Shown: piece after piece, positions 47,950 through 57,096 of the stretch
How positions within the stretch are numbered: the stretch's first letter is position 1
Layout of the letters: each line of letters begins with the position of its first letter
Assembly: GCA_030824275.1 (NCBI GenBank)
Contig: JAVBXY010000018.1
Location: forward strand, 1-63,533
Origin: Rhodocyclaceae bacterium
Lineage (GTDB): Bacteria; Pseudomonadota; Gammaproteobacteria; Burkholderiales; Rhodocyclaceae
Reading direction: 5' to 3'
Length of the DNA stretch: 63,533 nucleotides
Translations under genes and position numbers: made by a program
Notes under the pieces: model-generated
The model's input: only the letters and a program-made list of their open reading frames with translations
Told to the model about the DNA's origin: nothing
Database searches by the model: none

Positions 47950-49689
47950 ATGAGATCGCCTTCACCACCTTCTTTCATTGAACGCCTGTTGAGTGGGGAA
48001 TCGACCGCGTCGCTGGCGCTGGTCGCGGTGGTCGCTTTGGGTGTCGGCGTGTCCTTTGGCCTCGACTGGCGGCAATCGGAAATCAACATGCAGTCGGTGG
48101 CGCGGGAGCGGGGCGCAGCCCTGTTCCGGCTGGTGGAGTTGACCCGCCAATGGAATGCCATTCATGGCGGCGTGTATGTGCCGCTGAAGCCGGGCCTGGA
48201 ACCCAATCCTTATCTCGATCATCCGCGTCGCGACTTGAAGACCGTAGACGGCATGGCGCTGACGATGATCAACCCGGCCTACATGACGCGACAGATCGCC
48301 GAGATCGCCGAGCGCGGTGAGGGTTTCCGCTTGCACATCACCAGTCTCAAGCCGATCCGGCCGGGCAATGCACCCGACCCCTGGGAGGCCCAGGCCTTGC
48401 GCAGTTTCGAGGCGGGGAAAAAAGAAGTGCTCGAAGGGATACCCGGCGATGTGCCGGTGCATCGCTACATGGCGCCGCTGCGCGTCATCGATGCCTGCAT
48501 GCCCTGTCATCGCGCGCAGGGCTACAAGGTCGGCGATGTGCGCGGTGGCATTTCGGTGACCATGCCGGCGGCGGAACTGCTGGCCATTCGTGATCAGGAA
48601 CGCTGGCGCTCCCTGGGGGGGCATCTGCTGGTCTTTGCCATTGTTGCCGGGCTGCTGCACCTGCTGGTGCTGCGGGCGCGGCGGCATGTGCAGGCCCTGA
48701 GGGCATTGAATGCCGAACAGGAACAGGTGATCGCGGCGCGCACGCATTCGCTGATCGAGGCCAATGCGGAACTGGAACACGAGGTATCGGAGCGCAAGGT
48801 GGCGGCGGCGGTATTCGAAAGCGCGGCGGATGCGATCCTGGTGACGGACGACGAAGGCCGCATCGTCCAGGTGAATCCGGCTTTCCTGCGCATGACCGGT
48901 TATCCCGAGAGCGAGGCCGTCGGCCAGCCGGTATCCTTCCTCAAGTCGGGACGGCATACGCGGGAATTCTTCGACACGCTCTGGCGGACCCTGGAAAAGG
49001 AAAACCGCTGGCAGGGCGAGGTGTGGAACAGGCGGCGCAACGGCGAGGTCTTTCTGGCCTGGCTGTCGATTACCCGCGTCGCCGGGCGCGCTGCGCCGGT
49101 GCGCTACGTGGCCTCGATGAGCGACGTCACCTGGCGCAAGGAAATGGAGGACGCGCTACGCCATCGGGCCTATCACGATCCACTGACCAATCTGCCCAAC
49201 CGTGCCCTGTTTACCGATCGCCTGCTGGTGGCGATTCGTCAGGGCGAGCGTCATGGCCACACCTTCGCCCTGTGTTTCATCGACCTTGATCGCTTCAAGG
49301 AAGTGAACGACAAGCTCGGGCATGCAGCTGGTGACGATTTGCTGGTGGAGGTGGCGAAGCGCTTGCAAGCGGCCGTGCGTGCCTCCGACACCGTGGCACG
49401 TCTGGGTGGCGACGAGTTCGCCGCGATCCTGACCGAGGTCGACTCGATGAAGGAAGTCGAAGACGTCGCTGATCGCTGCGTGGCGACACTGGCCCAGCCC
49501 TTCCTGCTGCAAGCGGGTACCGTCATCATTTCCGGCAGCGTTGGCGTGGCGCTGTATCCCGAGCATGGTCGCGATGCGGAAGCGTTGCAACACAGCGCGG
49601 ATGCGGCACTTTACCGGGTCAAGGATTCCAGCCGCAACGGCTGGCATATCCACGCCGGCAAGTCGGGCGAAAGCGACACGCCGAACTGA
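47950..49689 (+). CDS. Membrane diguanylate cyclase with heme-type DUF3365 sensor and PAS
   Basis: 579 residues from the ATG at 47950; an in-frame ATG at 47911 adds 13 residues. Two membrane helices (about 20-38 and 220-240) flank a periplasmic DUF3365 (Tll0287-like) domain with a CMPCH motif (Cys183, Cys186, His187), a c-type heme signature. A PAS domain covers about 285-400. The GGDEF domain has an intact RLGGDEF active site (Gly486-Phe490). No EAL domain. Likely makes cyclic di-GMP in response to redox or a gas; this role is inferred. Confidence 0.9.
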   Translation: MRSPSPPSFIERLLSGESTASLALVAVVALGVGVSFGLDWRQSEINMQSVARERGAALFRLVELTRQWNAIHGGVYVPLKPGLEPNPYLDHPRRDLKTVDGMALTMINPAYMTRQIAEIAERGEGFRLHITSLKPIRPGNAPDPWEAQALRSFEAGKKEVLEGIPGDVPVHRYMAPLRVIDACMPCHRAQGYKVGDVRGGISVTMPAAELLAIRDQERWRSLGGHLLVFAIVAGLLHLLVLRARRHVQALRALNAEQEQVIAARTHSLIEANAELEHEVSERKVAAAVFESAADAILVTDDEGRIVQVNPAFLRMTGYPESEAVGQPVSFLKSGRHTREFFDTLWRTLEKENRWQGEVWNRRRNGEVFLAWLSITRVAGRAAPVRYVASMSDVTWRKEMEDALRHRAYHDPLTNLPNRALFTDRLLVAIRQGERHGHTFALCFIDLDRFKEVNDKLGHAAGDDLLVEVAKRLQAAVRASDTVARLGGDEFAAILTEVDSMKEVEDVADRCVATLAQPFLLQAGTVIISGSVGVALYPEHGRDAEALQHSADAALYRVKDSSRNGWHIHAGKSGESDTPN

Positions 49690-49702
49690 GGTCCGGCGGC
49701 AT

Positions 49703-50773
49703 TCAGCCGCCGATGTAGGACATTTCTATCTTGCGTGCCGCAGCGGTGGCGGCGGTGCGGATTTCCGAATAACGATCTTCGCGACCACGCCAGATGCCGG
49801 CAATGGCGGCGGCGATCTGCTCATCGCCGACACCCTGGCGCAGCAGGGCGCGCAGGTCGTGGCCCTGGTCGGCGAACAGGCAGGTATAGAGCTTGCCTTC
49901 CGTGGATAGGCGGGTGCGCGTGCAACTGGAACAGAAGGCCTGCGTCACCGAGGAGATGACACCGATCTCGCCGCCGCCATCGACATAACGCCAGCGCTCG
50001 GCAACCTCGCCGGGATAGTTCGGGTCGATGGCCTCCAGCGGGAACTCGGCATGAATCCTTGAAATCACGTCGCTGGAGGGCAGCACTTCGTCCATCTTCC
50101 AGCCGTTGGAACTGCCCACGTCCATGTATTCGATGAAGCGCAGGATGTGGCCGCTGCCACGGAAGTGGCGGGCCAGCGGCAGGATCTGGTCGTCGTTGGT
50201 GCCACGTTTGACCACGCAGTTGATCTTCACCGGCGCCAGCCCGACGGCGGCGGCGGCATCGATGCCGGCGAGCACATCGGCGACCGGGAAGTCCACGTCG
50301 TTCATGCGGCGGAATACCGCATCGTCGAAGCCGTCGAGGCTGACGGTGATGCGATGCAGGCCGGCATCCTTCAATGCCTGGGCTTTCTGCGGCAGCAGCG
50401 AACCGTTGGTGGTCAGGGTCAGCTCCACCGGCAGGCGGGCGAGTTGTTCGATGAGCGTCTCGATGTGCTTGCGCAGCAGCGGCTCGCCACCGGTGATGCG
50501 GATTTTCTCCACACCCTGGTCGACGAAGAGGCGGGCGATGCGCGTGATCTCCTCGAAGGAGAGCAGGTCGGCGCGGGGCAGGAATGGATATTCGCGGCCG
50601 AAGACAGTCTTCGGCATGCAATACACGCAGCGGAAATTGCAGCGGTCGATGACCGAGATGCGCAGGTCGCGGATGCGGCGGCCACGCTTGTCCACGGCTT
50701 CGCGATCCGGCGCTGCGGGGGAGAAAGTCGGCGCCGCTGGGACGGCGATGGGGATGACGCGGGCAGAACTCAT
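49703..50773 (-). CDS. moaA: GTP 3',8-cyclase (molybdenum cofactor biosynthesis)
   Basis: 356 residues. Radical-SAM cluster motif CNFRCVYCM, the C-terminal 4Fe-4S cluster [18 protein letters not shown], and the GG tail (YIGG). First step of molybdopterin synthesis. The N-terminal tail before [15 protein letters not shown] is longer than usual, and residues 9-17 (AVPAAPTF) come from a 25-bp repeat copy. No other moa gene is nearby. Confidence 0.96.
   Translation of the reverse strand: MSSARVIPIAVPAAPTFSPAAPDREAVDKRGRRIRDLRISVIDRCNFRCVYCMPKTVFGREYPFLPRADLLSFEEITRIARLFVDQGVEKIRITGGEPLLRKHIETLIEQLARLPVELTLTTNGSLLPQKAQALKDAGLHRITVSLDGFDDAVFRRMNDVDFPVADVLAGIDAAAAVGLAPVKINCVVKRGTNDDQILPLARHFRGSGHILRFIEYMDVGSSNGWKMDEVLPSSDVISRIHAEFPLEAIDPNYPGEVAERWRYVDGGGEIGVISSVTQAFCSSCTRTRLSTEGKLYTCLFADQGHDLRALLRQGVGDEQIAAAIAGIWRGREDRYSEIRTAATAAARKIEMSYIGG
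50723..50747 (+). repeat. Dispersed 25-bp repeat inside moaA N-terminal tail
   Basis: 20 of 25 positions match, with both ends intact. Antisense to moaA, codons 9-17, same phase as the uppS, tsaB and DUF1501 copies. Confidence 0.7.
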
Positions 50774-50885
50774 GGGGCAACTATAAAGCGCGGCGCGGGG
50801 CGAAACAACACCGTACGAAAAGTGGCTTACATGCCCTTACATTCTCTCCGGGATTTTCACATTTGATTTACAGAGTGCCGCGATC

Positions 50886-52136
50886 ATGGTGTTCATGAAC
50901 GCAATACGGAATTTTCTGCCGGCCCTGTTCTTCGCCTTCCAGGCGACGCTGCTCCAGGCGGCGCCCATGGGCGATGCCGATGCCCGCCATTTACTGACTC
51001 GCGCCGGCTTCGGCGCTGCGCCAGCGGATGTGGCTGAATGGTCGGGCCTGTCGCGACAGCAGGCAATCGCGCGCTTGTTGAAGGCGCTGCCAGCGGACAG
51101 CACCGCACCGCCAGCCATCGACTACACGCCGCCTTCGCGCCTGCGTGCCATGGACGATGAGGCGCGCAAGGACTTCCAGCGCGAGCAGCGGCGCCAGGGC
51201 ATCGAGGCCCGCGCCTGGTGGCTGGAACGCATGCTGGTAGCGCCGACGCCCGCCGCGCAACTGCACGAGCGCATGACGCTTTTCTGGCACAACCATTTCG
51301 TCTCCAGCGTCGAGAAGGTCAAGAGCATGCGCCTGATGCTGGACCAGAACCAGTTGCTGCGCCGCCATGCCCTGGGCAATTTCGGCGAGCTGCTGCACGC
51401 GGTATCGAAAGACCCGGCGATGATCGTCTATCTCGACAGCGCCACCAACCGGCGGGGTAGCCCCAACGAGAATTTCGCCCGCGAGGTGATGGAGTTGTTC
51501 ACCCTTGGCGAAGGACAATACGGCGAACAGGACATCAAGGAAGCGGCCCGTGCCTTCACAGGCTGGAGCATCGAGCCGGAGACCGGGGCCTTCCGCTGGC
51601 GGCCTTACGCCCACGACGATGGTGCCAAGACCGTGCTCGGCCAGCGGGGGAATTTCGACGGGGATGCCGTGCTCGACATTTTGCTGGCGCAGCCGGAGAC
51701 GGCGGTTTTCGTCACCCGCAAGCTGTGGCGCGAATTCGTCTCGCCTACGCCGGACGAGCGGGAAGTGGCGCGCATCGCCGGCCGCTTCCGCGGTAGTGGC
51801 CATGACATTCGAGTTGCACTGCACGAGATACTGTCGTCCCGCGCCTTCTGGGCGACGGAAAATCGCGCCGCGCTGATCAAGTCGCCGGTGGATTTCGTCG
51901 TCGGCACGCTGCGCGGATTGAATGCGGACGTGCCTGACTCAAGAGCGCTGGCCTTGTTGCTGCGCACCCTGGGGCAGGACCTGTTTGCTCCTCCCAATGT
52001 GCGCGGCTGGCCCGGCGGCGAGGTCTGGATCAACAGCGGCACACTGCTGGCGCGCAAGCAACTCATCGAGCGCCTGGGCCGTCGCGAGCGCATCGACACC
52101 ACGGCCATGCTCGATCCGGCCTGGCAACTGAAATGA
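50886..52136 (+). CDS. DUF1800 family exported protein
   Basis: 416 residues. Signal-like N-terminus (NAIRNFLPALFFAFQATLLQA); the ATG at 50895 is an alternative start. Family marks are HLLTRAGFGAAP, MTLFWHNHFV, and NENFAREVMELFTLGEGQY. DUF1800 proteins occur in a conserved pair with DUF1501, as here (ATGA junction). The biochemical role is unknown. Confidence 0.9.
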   Translation: MVFMNAIRNFLPALFFAFQATLLQAAPMGDADARHLLTRAGFGAAPADVAEWSGLSRQQAIARLLKALPADSTAPPAIDYTPPSRLRAMDDEARKDFQREQRRQGIEARAWWLERMLVAPTPAAQLHERMTLFWHNHFVSSVEKVKSMRLMLDQNQLLRRHALGNFGELLHAVSKDPAMIVYLDSATNRRGSPNENFAREVMELFTLGEGQYGEQDIKEAARAFTGWSIEPETGAFRWRPYAHDDGAKTVLGQRGNFDGDAVLDILLAQPETAVFVTRKLWREFVSPTPDEREVARIAGRFRGSGHDIRVALHEILSSRAFWATENRAALIKSPVDFVVGTLRGLNADVPDSRALALLLRTLGQDLFAPPNVRGWPGGEVWINSGTLLARKQLIERLGRRERIDTTAMLDPAWQLK

Positions 52137-53299
52137 GGACGAGCATGGATCGACGCGATTTCATCAAGACCCTGGCCGCAGCCGGCGTCGCGGTGCTGGT
52201 GCCCGGCCTTGCCCGCGCCGCGAACTATGGGCGCCTGCTGATCCTGGTCGAACTCAAGGGCGGCAATGATGGCCTGAATACTCTCGTGCCCTATGCCGAC
52301 CCGAACTACGCCCGCTTGCGGCCGCGCATCGGCTTGCGCCGCGACGAGGTCTTGCCGCTGAGTGAGAGTCTCGGCCTCCACCCATCGCTACAGGCCTTGC
52401 TGCCCCTGTGGCAGAACCGCGAGCTGGCGCTGGTGCAGGGGCTCGGCTATTCGGCGCCGAACCTTTCCCATTTCCGTTCCATCGAGATATGGGACACGGC
52501 GTCGAAGAGTGACGAATATCTGGCGGAAGGCTGGCTGGCGCGGGCTTTTCTCGCCGTACCGCCAGCGCCGACTTTTGCGGCCGATGGCGTGATCGTCGGC
52601 AGCCAGGACATGGGCCCGCTCTCCGGCGGGCGCCGCGTGGTGGCCTTGAGCAATCCTGAACAGTTTGCGCGTCAGGCGCGACTTGCCACTGCAGGGGAAG
52701 GTGGCAAGGGCGGTGCGCTGGGACATATCCAGCGCGTCGAAAGCGACATCCGCCAGGCCGCCGGACGCTTGTCCACCGGAGGGGCGAGCTTACCCACCGA
52801 ATTCCCCGCAGGCGCCTTCGGCAACACGGTGCGCACGGCGGCCCAGGTGCTGGCCAGTGGTGCTGGCGTGGCGGTGATGCGTCTGACGCTGAATGGTTTC
52901 GACACCCACCAGAACCAGCCCGGCGTGCACGCCAGCCTGCTCAAACAACTGGCCGAGGGACTGACGGCTCTGCGCGCTGCCCTGCTCGAACTGGGACGGT
53001 GGCAGGAGACGCTGATCCTGAGCTATGCTGAGTTCGGTCGGCGGCCGAAGGAGAACCAGAGCGGTGGTACCGATCATGGTACGGCGAACGTGCATTTCGC
53101 CCTGGGTGGCCGCGTGCGCGGCGGGCTGTATGGCGCCGTGCCCGATCTGACGCATCTGGACGGCAACGGCAATCTGGCCCATGGCGTGGATTTCAGGAGC
53201 ATGTATGCCACGGTACTGGAACGCTGGTGGCAAGTGGATACAGGGATTTCGCGGGAGGCGCTGCGAGGGCGTTTTCCGCTGCTGGATTTCCTCGCATGA
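52133..53299 (+). CDS. DUF1501 family Tat-exported protein
   Basis: 388 residues. Tat-type signal with DRRDFIKTLAAAGVAVLVPGLARA; the twin-arginine motif indicates export in folded form. Family blocks are VELKGGNDGLNTLVPY and YAEFGRRPKENQSGGTDHGTA, reminiscent of the alkaline-phosphatase/sulfatase superfamily. It overlaps the DUF1800 stop. Residues 140-148 (AVPPAPTF) come from the best-matching 25-bp repeat copy. Confidence 0.9.
   Translation: MRTSMDRRDFIKTLAAAGVAVLVPGLARAANYGRLLILVELKGGNDGLNTLVPYADPNYARLRPRIGLRRDEVLPLSESLGLHPSLQALLPLWQNRELALVQGLGYSAPNLSHFRSIEIWDTASKSDEYLAEGWLARAFLAVPPAPTFAADGVIVGSQDMGPLSGGRRVVALSNPEQFARQARLATAGEGGKGGALGHIQRVESDIRQAAGRLSTGGASLPTEFPAGAFGNTVRTAAQVLASGAGVAVMRLTLNGFDTHQNQPGVHASLLKQLAEGLTALRAALLELGRWQETLILSYAEFGRRPKENQSGGTDHGTANVHFALGGRVRGGLYGAVPDLTHLDGNGNLAHGVDFRSMYATVLERWWQVDTGISREALRGRFPLLDFLA
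52552..52576 (-). repeat. Dispersed 25-bp repeat inside DUF1501 gene
   Basis: 25 of 25 positions match the consensus. Antisense to the gene, codons 140-148, encoding AVPPAPTF. Confidence 0.9.
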
Positions 53300-53322
53300 A
53301 TTTTTTCAACAAGGAGCAAACC

Positions 53323-53748
53323 ATGTCTATACGCAAGCTAGCTGTTGCCGCACTGTTTTCCCTGGCGGCCTCCGTCGCCATGGCCCAGCCCGCGCCAGGT
53401 GGTTCTGGTGGCCCTGGCGGACCGGGCGCTGGTGGTCCCGGCAAGGGGATGTCCGCCGAGGAGAAGGACAAGTTGTGCAAGGCCAATCCCGAACGATGCG
53501 CCCAGATGAAGGAACGCGCCGAGAAGCGTCAGGATCGTCGCGAGGATCGCAAGGATCGACGGGAGGAAATGAAGGCCAAGTGCCAGGCCGATCCGAAGCT
53601 CTGCGAGGAGAAAAAGGCCCAGTACAAGGAGAAGGCGGAGGAGCGGCGCGAGCAGCGGCAGGAGAACCGCGAAGAACGCCGCGAGAAGATGAAGGAGCAT
53701 CGCGAGAAGATGCGTGAAGCGGGTCCGCGTCCGCCGAAGAAGGAATAA
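53323..53748 (+). CDS. Small exported Arg/Lys/Glu-rich protein with four cysteines
   Basis: 141 residues from the ATG at 53323 (AAGGAG 6-7 nt upstream). Signal peptide MSIRKLAVAALFSLAASVAMA, a Gly/Pro-rich linker, then a highly charged helical region. Two similar Cys pairs, LCKANPERC and KCQADPKLC, suggest disulfides or metal binding. It follows DUF1501 by 23 nt, so it may be part of that operon. Function unknown. Confidence 0.75.
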   Translation: MSIRKLAVAALFSLAASVAMAQPAPGGSGGPGGPGAGGPGKGMSAEEKDKLCKANPERCAQMKERAEKRQDRREDRKDRREEMKAKCQADPKLCEEKKAQYKEKAEERREQRQENREERREKMKEHREKMREAGPRPPKKE

Positions 53749-53761
53749 GCGGCTGCATCAC

Positions 53762-53789
53762 AAAACGCCCGGCATTTGCCGGGCGTTTT
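53762..53789. terminator. Bidirectional intrinsic terminator
   Basis: AAAACGCCCGGC, loop ATTT, GCCGGGCGTTTT: a perfect 12-bp stem with A- and T-tracts on either side, between the convergent secreted-protein and histidine kinase genes. Confidence 0.95.
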
Positions 53790-53800
53790 GCGTTTACGCG

Positions 53801-55432
53801 CTACAGGAGAACGATGAAGCGCGTGCCTTCGCCCGGCTTGCTGATGACGTCGATGCTGCCGTTGTGCAGCTCCACCGAACTCTTGACGATAGAGAGGCCG
53901 AGCCCGGTGCCCTTGATTTCGCCGACGTTGCGGCCTCGGTGGAAGGTGTTGAACAGGTCCGGCAGGTCTTCCTCCGGGATGCCGATGCCATCGTCGGCGA
54001 CCTCGAAGCGCATGCGCTCGCCGTCGCGCCGGATGCTGAAGCGAACCTCGCCGCCCTGCGGTGAATACTTGAGGGCATTGGAAAGCAGGTTGTCGAAGAT
54101 ATGTCGCAACAATTTTTCATCGAAGGCGGCCGGGCTGTCGTCGATGCTGAAATCGGTGACGATGCGGCAGGTCGAATCCGGTTGCTGGAGACGTACACCC
54201 TCGACCACCGAGAGACAGACGTCCCGCAGATTGATCGGCAGCGGCTTGAATTCGAGCATCTTCGCTTCGGCCTTGCTGATCAGCAGGATGCGGTCGAGCA
54301 TGTGGGTCATGCGCTCGACGCCGTTGCCGATGGTGGCGAGAACCGCGCCCTTTTCTTCGGTCGGCATGCGCTCGCCGTAGTAGCGCAGCAGCTCGGCGGA
54401 GGACAGGATGGCTGCCAGCGGGGTGCGGAATTCATGGCTGGTCATGGCGACGAAGCGGGTGCGCAGTTCGTTGAGTTCCTGCTGGCGGGCGAGGGCGGCA
54501 AGGGTGCTGGCCTCGGCGCTCTTCAGTGGCGTGATGTCGAGGAAGGAGGCGATGAACTTGCTCGGGCGGCCATCTGCTCCGGCGATGACGATGGCGTCCA
54601 CATGCACCCAGAGCGACTCGCCGTCCTTGCGCAGCATGCGGAAGTCGATGGATTGGGATTGCCGCACCGAGCCCGGCAGGGCGATTCCGGAGGTCAGTGT
54701 GCTGAAGGCCTCGCGGACGCGGAACTGGTCGTCGGCATGGGTGATCGACTCCAGGGTTTGCGCGCGGAAATCCGCGTCGTCCTCGTAACCGAGCATTTCC
54801 TTCAGGCGTGGCGAGAACTCGGCCCGGCCCGTGGCGGCATCCCATTCGTAGCCACCGATGTTGGAGCAGCGCAGCAGCAGGTCGAGGCGTCGTCGCTGTT
54901 CGCCCTGTTGCAGCTGCTGCATGCGCAGGATCTTGGTGTAGATCAGGATCAGGGCGGTGATGACGGTCAGCGTCACGACGACGCGATAGGCTGCGCCGCT
55001 GTCGATGAAGATCCAAGCCATGCTGCTGCTGACGAAGATGGCGGCGATGTTGAAGAACAGGGCGTAGCGGGGAACCGCGACGAGATGGAAGAACAGGATC
55101 AGCGGATAGGCCCAGATCAGGCCGGTCATGCCCCGTTCGCGCGTGGCGAGGATGAGGATGGTCAGCGCGACCAGGGTCAGCGTCAGGTCTGACATGGGGC
55201 GCGGCAATCCCCGGCTGAAAGCGCGGGCATAGATCGCGCCGATGCAGGCGGACACCAGGCAGGAGGCCGCCATCGGGTAGTTGGGCTCGAACAGGTTGCG
55301 GATGCCCAGGGCCGTAAAGAACACGGCCGCCAGCAACAGGGCCAGCGTGATCGGCCGACTCTGGCTTTTCGCCAGGTCCTGGGCGGCCTGGGCGATGTCG
55401 TATTCGGCGGCGGGGGTGGGTTTCACGGACAT
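53801..55432 (-). CDS. Orphan membrane sensor histidine kinase with PAS domain
   Basis: 543 residues from the ATG at 55432 (MSVKPTPAAEYD). About five or six N-terminal membrane helices (about 28-170), a PAS/PAC domain (about 190-310), HisKA with SHEFRTPLAAILSS, and HATPase with N box HIFDNLLSNALKYS, G1 DDGIGIP and G2 GTGLGLSI. All catalytic motifs are intact. No response regulator gene is adjacent, and there is no receiver domain. Signal unknown. Confidence 0.92.
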   Translation of the reverse strand: MSVKPTPAAEYDIAQAAQDLAKSQSRPITLALLLAAVFFTALGIRNLFEPNYPMAASCLVSACIGAIYARAFSRGLPRPMSDLTLTLVALTILILATRERGMTGLIWAYPLILFFHLVAVPRYALFFNIAAIFVSSSMAWIFIDSGAAYRVVVTLTVITALILIYTKILRMQQLQQGEQRRRLDLLLRCSNIGGYEWDAATGRAEFSPRLKEMLGYEDDADFRAQTLESITHADDQFRVREAFSTLTSGIALPGSVRQSQSIDFRMLRKDGESLWVHVDAIVIAGADGRPSKFIASFLDITPLKSAEASTLAALARQQELNELRTRFVAMTSHEFRTPLAAILSSAELLRYYGERMPTEEKGAVLATIGNGVERMTHMLDRILLISKAEAKMLEFKPLPINLRDVCLSVVEGVRLQQPDSTCRIVTDFSIDDSPAAFDEKLLRHIFDNLLSNALKYSPQGGEVRFSIRRDGERMRFEVADDGIGIPEEDLPDLFNTFHRGRNVGEIKGTGLGLSIVKSSVELHNGSIDVISKPGEGTRFIVLL

Positions 55433-55481
55433 GACTTGGGCATGGGCAGCGCCCATGTTACCAAGTCACGCCGCCGAGTGC

Positions 55482-56702
55482 TCAGGCAAGCAGGGTGTTC
55501 AGCGCGAAAGCGGTGTCCGCTGCCTGTTCCGGCGTGGGTGAGACGCCCTTGTCGAAGAACTTGCGGCCGCTCATGTGCTCGGCGGGCTGGTTCAGCGAGT
55601 CGATGGCGATGAGCTTGCCTGCCTTGAAGTAGAAGGCCGAGAATTTCTTCGTCGCCGGATCGCCACGGGTGACGACCTGCTCGAAACCGGCGGTGAGGCC
55701 GACCATCTGGAGCTTGATATCGTACTGGTCGGACCAGAACCAGGGCGCGGCGTTGAATTCGCGTTCCTTGCCGAGCAGGGCGAAGGCGGCGGACTTGGCC
55801 TGTTCGACGGCGTTCTGCACTGATTCGAGACGGCGGAAGCTGCCATCGGCGAGGCGTCGTGCCGTGCAGTCGCCAGCGGCGGTGACGGCCGGGTCGCTGG
55901 TGCGCGAACAGGCATCGACGACGATGCCGCCATTGCACTCGATGCCGGCGGCCTGGGCGATCTCCGCATTGGGCAGGATGCCGATGCCGACAATGAGCAG
56001 ATCGGCGGCGAACTCGCGGCCGTCCTTGGTCTTCACGGCGGCAATGTGACCATCTTTGCCGACCAGTTCGGAGACCATGGCGCCAAGCACCACTTCGGCG
56101 CCATTGCCGGTGTGCAGGTCATAGTAGAAGGACGAGATCAGCGGCGCGACGACGCGGGCCATCAGACGGTCGGCGGCTTCCAGCACGGTGACCGTCTTGC
56201 CTTTCTTGCGCGCGGCGGCGGCCACTTCGAGGCCGATGAATCCGCCGCCGATGACGACGACGTTGTTGGCGGTTTCCAGTGCGGCGGCGATGGCTTTCGA
56301 GTCGTCCAGCGAGCGCAGGCCGAAGATGCCTTTCAACGTATCGGCGCCCGGCAGCGGCAGGGGGCGCAGGCGCGAGCCGGTGCACAGCAGGAGGCCGGCG
56401 TAGTCCAGCGTCGAGCCGTCGGTGAGCGTGACGCGCTTGGCGGCGCGGTCAATCGCCGTCACGCGAGCGCCGACTTTCATGCTGATGTTTTTCTTCGCGA
56501 TCAGTTCGGGGGCGCGCATGATCAGCTGCGCCTCTTGCGTTTCGCCGAGCAGGTAGCCCTTGGATAGCGGGGGACGGTGATAGGGGCCGTAGGCTTCGTC
56601 GCCGATCATGGTGATCGGTCCCTCGTAGCCTTCGGCGCGCAGGGTCTCGGCGGCGGTGAGTCCCGCCAGGCCGGCACCGATGATCACCATCCCGGCGCTC
56701 AT
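55482..56702 (-). CDS. FAD-dependent ferredoxin reductase (P450 system)
   Basis: 406 residues from the ATG at 56702 (MSAGMVIIGAGLAGLTAAETL). FAD motif at the N-terminus, NAD(P) motif VVIGGGFIGLEVAAAARKKGKTV near residue 145, and a C-terminal reductase domain. It resembles putidaredoxin reductase-like enzymes that pass electrons from NADH to a 2Fe-2S ferredoxin. It is translationally coupled to the ferredoxin gene (4-nt overlap). Third gene of the P450-ferredoxin-reductase operon. Confidence 0.93.
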   Translation of the reverse strand: MSAGMVIIGAGLAGLTAAETLRAEGYEGPITMIGDEAYGPYHRPPLSKGYLLGETQEAQLIMRAPELIAKKNISMKVGARVTAIDRAAKRVTLTDGSTLDYAGLLLCTGSRLRPLPLPGADTLKGIFGLRSLDDSKAIAAALETANNVVVIGGGFIGLEVAAAARKKGKTVTVLEAADRLMARVVAPLISSFYYDLHTGNGAEVVLGAMVSELVGKDGHIAAVKTKDGREFAADLLIVGIGILPNAEIAQAAGIECNGGIVVDACSRTSDPAVTAAGDCTARRLADGSFRRLESVQNAVEQAKSAAFALLGKEREFNAAPWFWSDQYDIKLQMVGLTAGFEQVVTRGDPATKKFSAFYFKAGKLIAIDSLNQPAEHMSGRKFFDKGVSPTPEQAADTAFALNTLLA

Positions 56703-57022
56703 GATTGCGCGTCCGGGAAGCGCACGACGAGGCCGGCGAGTTCCGGCGTCATCTTGATCTGGCAGCACAGGCGGCTGTTGGCCTTGCGCTCGGCGACCAC
56801 GTTGTCGAGCATGGCCAACTCGTTCTCGGCGGCGGCAGGCACGGCGGCGGCCAGGTCGCCCTCGATGTAGCAATGACAGGTGGCGCAGGCGCAGGAACCG
56901 CCGCACTCGGCTTCGATACCTTCGACGCCATTGCTCATGGCGGACTGCATGACACTCCAGCCGGCGGGAACGTCGATCTCGCGCTGGTTGCCGTTGGGTT
57001 CGATGTAGGTGACGTTGGGCAT
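56699..57022 (-). CDS. 2Fe-2S ferredoxin, putidaredoxin/adrenodoxin type
   Basis: 107 residues from the ATG at 57022 (MPNVTYIEPNGN). Cluster ligands fit the vertebrate-type pattern C-x5-C-x2-C ... C: Cys40, Cys46, Cys49 and Cys86. The block AECGGSCACATCHCYI and the C-terminal hydrophobic end match putidaredoxin-like proteins that serve bacterial P450s. It lies between the P450 and the reductase. Confidence 0.94.
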   Translation of the reverse strand: MPNVTYIEPNGNQREIDVPAGWSVMQSAMSNGVEGIEAECGGSCACATCHCYIEGDLAAAVPAAAENELAMLDNVVAERKANSRLCCQIKMTPELAGLVVRFPDAQS

Positions 57023-57096
57023 TGCATTCTCCGGGGATTGAAATGCGGACGCCGGTCCAGATTCAGACCGGCGTCCGGCTATGGCCTCGATTATAG

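Noticed and set aside
50723..50773. moaA N-terminus as evidence of a wrong start
   Set aside because: No better start lies downstream before the conserved radical-SAM region without losing family residues; the extra tail is explained by the repeat copy.
56454..56478. 21/25 match to the repeat in the ferredoxin reductase gene
   Set aside because: KVGARVTAID is expected in this enzyme family at this place; kept out of the repeat list.
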